64,000 nt of DNA from positions 668,973 to 732,972 of the forward strand of contig NZ_JAKNTA010000005.1 of NCBI RefSeq assembly GCF_022288725.1. The letters run 5' to 3'. Under the pieces are notes generated by a model. The model saw nothing but the letters and a program-made list of their open reading frames with translations. It was not told the DNA's origin and ran no database searches. This document shows, piece after piece, positions 59,473-64,000 of the stretch. The DNA comes from Kitasatospora sp. A2-31 (GTDB lineage: Bacteria > Actinomycetota > Actinomycetes > Streptomycetales > Streptomycetaceae). The position numbers and the translations under genes were made by a program. Each line of letters opens with the position of its first letter. The stretch's first letter is position 1.

Positions 59473-60477
59473 ATGTCAGTCGCCGTGCAGGGCGCCACCG
59501 GCCAGGGCAGCCGGGAGCGCGATCCGCGTCCGGGCCTGATGGAGCGCCTCAAGCGCTCGTACGCCAAGCACTGGTACGCCTACGCGATGATCGCGCCGGT
59601 GGTCCTGGTGCTCGGCGTCCTGGTGCTCTACCCGCTCGCCGAGGGTGTCTGGCTCACCCTCACCGACGCCAACAGCCTCAACGCCGCCCGCAAGATCGGC
59701 GTCAACGAGGTCCCGGCCAGCTACCACTTCGTGGGCTTCGACAACTACGCCGACATCCTCTGGGGCCCCGGCTCGTACGACCGCTTCTGGTCGCACTTCG
59801 TCTGGACCATCAGCTGGACGGCCCTCTGCGTCGCCCTGCACTACGGCATCGGCCTCGGCCTCGCCCTGCTGCTCAACCAGAAGCTGCGCGGCCGCGCCTT
59901 CTACCGGATGCTGCTCATCCTGCCGTGGGCCGTGCCGACCTTCGTCACCGTCTTCTCCTGGCGGCTGATGCTCGCCGACGGCGGCGCCGTCAACGGTCTG
60001 CTCTCCGCCCTGCACCTGCCCGAGCCCGGCTGGCTGGACGACCCGCTGGCGCAGAAGGCCGCCGCCGTGCTGGTCAACACGTGGGTCGGCGTGCCGTTCA
60101 TGATGATCTCGCTGCTCGGCGGCCTGCAGGCGATCCCGGCCGAGCTCTACGAGGCCGCCGAGATGGACGGCGCGACCGCCTGGCAGCGGTTCCGCCACGT
60201 CACCCTGCCCGGGCTGCGCACCGTCTCCTCCACCGTCGTCCTGCTCGGCGTGATCTGGACCTTCAACCAGTTCGCCGTGATCTTCCTGCTGTTCGGCGGC
60301 AACGGCGCACCCGACGCCCAGCTGCTGGTCACCTGGGCCTACCGCCTCGGCTTCGGCCAGCAGCCCCGCGACTACGCGCAGTCCGCCGCCTACGGCGTCA
60401 TCCTGCTCTCCATCCTGATCGTCTTCACCGCCTTCTACCGGCGCTGGCTCGCCCGCAACGAGCAGGCGAACGGCTGA
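59473..60477 (+). CDS. malF: Maltose ABC transporter permease MalF
   Basis: A 334-aa membrane permease with six helices. The EAA loop that contacts the ATPase is ELYEAAEMDGATAWQRFRHVTLPGL. The ATG at 59473 was chosen because GAGAAGG is spaced 9 nt from it but abuts the in-frame GTG at 59464. It lacks the large extra periplasmic loop of E. coli MalF, as is normal in Gram-positive bacteria. Confidence 0.92.
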   Translation: MSVAVQGATGQGSRERDPRPGLMERLKRSYAKHWYAYAMIAPVVLVLGVLVLYPLAEGVWLTLTDANSLNAARKIGVNEVPASYHFVGFDNYADILWGPGSYDRFWSHFVWTISWTALCVALHYGIGLGLALLLNQKLRGRAFYRMLLILPWAVPTFVTVFSWRLMLADGGAVNGLLSALHLPEPGWLDDPLAQKAAAVLVNTWVGVPFMMISLLGGLQAIPAELYEAAEMDGATAWQRFRHVTLPGLRTVSSTVVLLGVIWTFNQFAVIFLLFGGNGAPDAQLLVTWAYRLGFGQQPRDYAQSAAYGVILLSILIVFTAFYRRWLARNEQANG

Positions 60478-60514
60478 TCCCGACCACCCCGGCGACACGA
60501 AGGCAGGAATCCCG

Positions 60515-61426
60515 ATGAGCACCACCACCGACCGACCCGCACCCCTGACCACGCGCCCCGCGGCGCCCGCCGCCCGACCGGCCAAGGCCCGCCGCCGCGG
60601 CGAGGCGAGCCCGCTGGCCCGGGCGCTCTCGCACGGAGCGCTGATCCTGGCGAGCCTGATCGCGCTCTTCCCGGTGGCGTGGATCGTCTACGTCTCCTTC
60701 GGTCCGGACAAGACCGACTACCTGCACCCGGGCGCCATCCTCGACAAGATGACGCTGGCGAACTACAGCACCGTGCTGTTCGACACCGACTTCTTCACCT
60801 GGTTCGGCAACGCCTTCCTGGTCTCCGGCATCACCACCGTGTTCGGCGTGCTGATCGCCGCGTCCACCGGCTACGCCGTCTCCCGGATGCGCTTCCCCGG
60901 CCACCGGCCGCTGATGTGGTCGCTGCTGGTGACCCAGATGTTCCCGATCGCGGTGCTGATCGTGCCGATGTACACGATCCTCTCCGAGCTCGACCTGCTG
61001 GACAGCTACCTGGGCCTGGTCCTGGTCTACTCGACCACCACCGTGCCGTACTGCGCCTGGCTGCTGAAGGGCTACTTCGACACCATCCCGGTGGAGATCG
61101 ACGAGGCCGGCCGGGTCGACGGGCTCACCCCGTTCGGCACCTTCTGGCGGCTCGTGCTGCCGCTCGCCCGGCCGGGCCTGGCGGTAGCCGCCTTCTACTC
61201 CTTCCTGACCGCCTGGGCCGAGGTCGCCTTCGCCTCCACGTTCATGCTCAGCTCCGACAAGTACACCCTCGCCGTCGGCCTGCAGACCTTCGTCAGCGAG
61301 CACGACGCGCAGTGGAACCTGATGGCCGCGACCGCGGTGCTGATCGCGATCCCGTCGTCGCTCCTCTTCTACCTGGTGCAGCGCCACCTGGTGACCGGCC
61401 TGACCGCCGGCGCCTCGAAGTCCTGA
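60515..61426 (+). CDS. malG: Maltose ABC transporter permease MalG
   Basis: A 303-aa permease with six helices. The EAA loop is VEIDEAGRVDGLTPFGTFWRLVLPLARPG. A basic, Ala/Pro-rich N-terminus of about 35 residues precedes the first helix. ATG 60515 follows CAGGAA, 37 nt after malF. Confidence 0.92.
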   Translation: MSTTTDRPAPLTTRPAAPAARPAKARRRGEASPLARALSHGALILASLIALFPVAWIVYVSFGPDKTDYLHPGAILDKMTLANYSTVLFDTDFFTWFGNAFLVSGITTVFGVLIAASTGYAVSRMRFPGHRPLMWSLLVTQMFPIAVLIVPMYTILSELDLLDSYLGLVLVYSTTTVPYCAWLLKGYFDTIPVEIDEAGRVDGLTPFGTFWRLVLPLARPGLAVAAFYSFLTAWAEVAFASTFMLSSDKYTLAVGLQTFVSEHDAQWNLMAATAVLIAIPSSLLFYLVQRHLVTGLTAGASKS

Positions 61427-61465
61427 CCGCTTTCCCGCTCCTCTGATCCCCAAGGGACACCGTCC

Positions 61466-63166
61466 ATGACCCAGAACCTGGCCGACACCTCCCGGCCCGC
61501 CGCCGACGCCACCGCTCACGAGGCCAGCGCCGGCGCGTCCAGAGGCTGGTGGCGGGACGCGGTCATCTACCAGGTCTACCCGCGCAGCTTCGCCGACTCC
61601 AACGGCGACGGCATGGGCGACCTGCCCGGCATCCGCAGCCGCCTGCCCTACCTGCGCGACCTCGGCGTGGACGCCGTCTGGCTCTCCCCGTTCTACGCCT
61701 CCCCGCAGGCCGACGCCGGCTACGACGTCGCCGACTACCGCGCGGTCGACCCGATGTTCGGCACCCTGCTGGACGCCGACGCGCTGATCCGCGACGCGCA
61801 CGCGCTGGGTCTGCGGATCATCGTGGACCTCGTCCCCAACCACTCCTCGGACCAGCACGAGTGGTTCCAGCGTGCTCTGCGCGAGGGTCCTGCGTCCCCC
61901 CTGCGCGACCGCTACCACTTCCGTCCGGGCAAGGGCGAGAACGGCGAACTGCCGCCCAACGACTGGGAGTCGATCTTCGGCGGCCCGGCCTGGACCCGCT
62001 CGGAGAACCCGGACGGAACCCCCGGGGACTGGTACCTGCACCTGTTCGCCCCCGAGCAGCCCGACTTCAACTGGGAGAACCCGGCCGTCGCCGACGAGTT
62101 CCGCTCGATCCTGCGGTTCTGGCTCGACATGGGCGTCGACGGCTTCCGGATCGACGTCGCCCACGGCCTGGTCAAGGCACCCGGCCTGCCCGACATCGGC
62201 GGCGGCGACCAGCTCAAGCTGCTCGGCAACGACGTCATGCCGTTCTTCGACCAGGACGGCGTGCACGAGATCTACCGCAGCTGGCGGAAGATCCTGGACG
62301 AGTACCCGGGCCAGCGGATCGGCGTCGCAGAGGCGTGGACCCCGACCGTCCAGCGCACCGCCAACTACGTCCGGCCCGACGAGCTGCACCAGGCCTTCAA
62401 CTTTCAGTACCTGGGCACCTCCTGGGCGGCGGACGAGCTGCGCGAGGTGATCGACCTCTCGCTCGACTCGATGCGCCCGGTCGACGCCCCCACCACCTGG
62501 GTGCTCTCCAACCACGACGTCACCCGGCACGCCACCCGGTTCGCCAACGAGCCCGGCCTCGGCACCCAGATCCGCACCCCCGGCGACCGCGCGCTCGGCC
62601 TGCGCCGCGCCCGCGCCGCCACCCTGCTGATGCTCGCGCTGCCCGGCTCGGCGTACCTCTACCAGGGCGAGGAGCTCGGCCTGCCGGACGTCACCGACCT
62701 GCCGGACGAGGTCCGCCAGGACCCGTCGTTCTTCCGCCAGGCCGGCCAGGACGGCTACCGCGACGGCTGCCGCGTGCCGATCCCGTGGTCCGGCACCGAG
62801 GCCCCGTACGGCTTCGGCCCGGTGGCCGGCGGCCCGAGCTGGCTGCCGCAGCCCGCCGAGTGGGCCGAGCTCAGCGTCGAGGCGCAGACCGGCGATCCGA
62901 CGTCCACCCTGGAGCTGTACCGCAGCGCGCTGGCCGTCCGCCGCGCGCAGCCCGACCTCGGCGCCGGCACCGACGTCGAGTGGCTGGACAGCCCGGCCGG
63001 CACGCTGACGTTCCGCCGCGGCTCCTTCGTCTGCACCGTGAACACCACCGCCGAGCCCGTCCGGATACCGGCGCCCGGCCGCCTGCTGCTCTCCTCCGCG
63101 GACGCCGTGGTGGACGGCGGCGAGACGGTGCTCGCTCCGGACAGCACCGACTGGTGGGCGGTCTGA
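61466..63166 (+). CDS. aglA: Alpha-glucosidase, GH13 family
   Basis: A 566-aa intracellular GH13 enzyme that releases glucose from imported maltose/maltodextrins. The four GH13 regions are visible: DLVPNHSS (I), GFRIDVAHG with the nucleophile Asp (II), VAEAW with the acid/base Glu (III) and LSNHDVTR (IV). The opening WWRDAVIYQVYPRSFADSNGDG is typical of oligo-1,6- and alpha-glucosidases. No signal peptide is present. ATG 61466 follows AAGGGA. It is the fourth gene of the mal operon, as in S. coelicolor. Confidence 0.92.
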   Translation: MTQNLADTSRPAADATAHEASAGASRGWWRDAVIYQVYPRSFADSNGDGMGDLPGIRSRLPYLRDLGVDAVWLSPFYASPQADAGYDVADYRAVDPMFGTLLDADALIRDAHALGLRIIVDLVPNHSSDQHEWFQRALREGPASPLRDRYHFRPGKGENGELPPNDWESIFGGPAWTRSENPDGTPGDWYLHLFAPEQPDFNWENPAVADEFRSILRFWLDMGVDGFRIDVAHGLVKAPGLPDIGGGDQLKLLGNDVMPFFDQDGVHEIYRSWRKILDEYPGQRIGVAEAWTPTVQRTANYVRPDELHQAFNFQYLGTSWAADELREVIDLSLDSMRPVDAPTTWVLSNHDVTRHATRFANEPGLGTQIRTPGDRALGLRRARAATLLMLALPGSAYLYQGEELGLPDVTDLPDEVRQDPSFFRQAGQDGYRDGCRVPIPWSGTEAPYGFGPVAGGPSWLPQPAEWAELSVEAQTGDPTSTLELYRSALAVRRAQPDLGAGTDVEWLDSPAGTLTFRRGSFVCTVNTTAEPVRIPAPGRLLLSSADAVVDGGETVLAPDSTDWWAV

Positions 63167-63191
63167 CGTGGTTGCAATAGGCTCTGGGACC

Positions 63192-64000
63192 GTGACTACG
63201 GCGCGACTCTCAGACATCGCGGCGCAGGCGGGGGTCAGCGAAGCCACCGTCTCCCGCGTGCTCAACGGCAAGGCGAACGTCTCGGCCGCCACCCGGCAGA
63301 CCGTGCTGGCGGCGCTCGACGTGCTCGGGTACGAGCGGCCGACCCGGCTGCGCCAGCGCAGTGCTGGCCTGATCGGGCTGATCACCCCCGAGCTGAGCAA
63401 CCCGATCTTCCCCGCGCTGGCCCAGGTGATCGAGCAGGTGCTGAGCCGGCACGGCTACACGCCGGTGCTCTGCACCCAGACGCCGGGCGGGTCCACCGAG
63501 GACGAACTGGTGGAGATGCTGGTCGACCGCGGGGTGTCGGGCATCGTCTTCGTCTCGGGACTGCACGCCGACACCACCGCCGACCACGACCGGTACGCCC
63601 GGCTCATCGGCCGGCAGGTGCCGTTCGTGCTGATCAACGGCTTCAGCGAGAGGATCGACGCCCCGTTCATCTCGCCGGACGACCGCTCCGCGATGTGGAT
63701 GGCCGTCCAGCACCTGGCCGAGCTCGGCCACGAGCGGATCGGTCTGGCCGTCGGCCAGCGCCGGTACGTGCCGGTGCTGCGCAAGATCGAGGGCTTCACC
63801 GCGGCCATGCGCGAGGTGCTCGGGCGGACCGAGGAGGAGGCCCGGGACCTCGTCCACCACACGCTGTTCAGCGTGGAGGGCGGGCACGCCGCCGCCGGCG
63901 CGCTGCTGGACAAGGGCTGCACGGCGATCGTCTGCGGCAGCGACATGATGGCGCTCGGCGCGATCCGCGCGGTGCGCCAGCGCGGGCTGAGCGTCCCCCA
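63192..64000 (+). CDS. malR: LacI-family maltose repressor MalR (partial, C-terminus cut)
   Basis: The window ends 269 codons into the gene. The GTG at 63192 starts a clear LacI/GalR protein: TTARLSDIAAQAGVSEATVS is the helix-turn-helix, then RVLNGKANVSAATRQTVLAAL with the minor-groove hinge region. The sugar-binding domain follows: GLIGLITPELSNPIFPALAQ, GVSGIVFVSG and IVCGSDMMALGAIRAVRQRG. It lies 25 nt after the alpha-glucosidase gene, same strand. By position and by the operator at 57924..57944 it should repress malEFG-aglA until maltotriose-type inducer binds. Confidence 0.9.
   Translation, partial: MTTARLSDIAAQAGVSEATVSRVLNGKANVSAATRQTVLAALDVLGYERPTRLRQRSAGLIGLITPELSNPIFPALAQVIEQVLSRHGYTPVLCTQTPGGSTEDELVEMLVDRGVSGIVFVSGLHADTTADHDRYARLIGRQVPFVLINGFSERIDAPFISPDDRSAMWMAVQHLAELGHERIGLAVGQRRYVPVLRKIEGFTAAMREVLGRTEEEARDLVHHTLFSVEGGHAAAGALLDKGCTAIVCGSDMMALGAIRAVRQRGLSVP

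Noticed and set aside
60425..63400. A 991-codon minus-strand frame opposite malG and the alpha-glucosidase
   Set aside because: Antisense to two well-recognised genes and compositionally low-complexity.

Overview
This is very GC-rich DNA with dense GTG/TTG starts, strong third-position GC bias, many 4-nt stop/start overlaps and long GC-rich hairpin terminators. Together with the gene families present, this points to a Streptomycetaceae chromosome (Streptomyces or Kitasatospora type). No insertion sequence, phage gene, rRNA or CRISPR array was seen. One tRNA is present: Leu-GAG, minus strand, 8555..8639.

Layout. 1..9500: the edge of a flavoprotein gene, a type III polyketide synthase, an EF-hand protein, a glyA gene behind a ZTP (pfl) riboswitch, a decayed aldehyde dehydrogenase remnant, a methyltransferase, an amino acid permease, tRNA-Leu and an anti-sigma-type kinase. 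9554..28453: an isoprenoid/hopanoid and cell-envelope block. idi faces a six-gene operon (cytidylyl-type nucleotidyltransferase, glycerol-1-phosphate-dehydrogenase-like enzyme, CDP-alcohol phosphatidyltransferase, GT2 glycosyltransferase, TagG/TagH-like ABC exporter). This is followed by hpnC-hpnD-small ORF-hpnE-polyprenyl synthase-shc-hpnG-hpnH-dxs-hpnO. FPP made from MEP-pathway precursors (dxs, idi) would go to squalene (HpnCDE), hopene (Shc), adenosylhopane and ribosylhopane (HpnH, HpnG) and aminobacteriohopanetriol (HpnO). ispG, which I recall between hpnH and dxs in S. coelicolor, is absent here.

28545..41541: housekeeping and transport genes. These include a PAP2 phosphatase, a FabG-like reductase, a MarR protein with two complete MarR domains in one chain, an aldo/keto reductase, and a heterodimeric ABC exporter with complementary loss of ATP-site motifs. 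A small sulfur module follows (LysR, cysteine dioxygenase, YeiH-type exporter), then a spermidine-synthase-fold enzyme. 41665..51683: a secreted GH18 chitinase with an upstream DasR-like site, an unrecognised protein with four copies of a Pro-rich DFNPFAP repeat, a TetR regulator, a Nudix hydrolase, a beta-lactamase-fold esterase, an NTF2-like protein and an aldehyde dehydrogenase.

52113..64000: a class I terpene synthase divergent from a large LAL-type ATPase regulator, then galM, then the maltose/maltodextrin system malE-malF-malG-alpha-glucosidase with the N-terminal part of its LacI-type repressor at the right edge. A palindromic MalR-like operator lies upstream of malE. The least explained system is the CDP-polyol/ABC-export operon at 10740..16200 beside the hopanoid genes.
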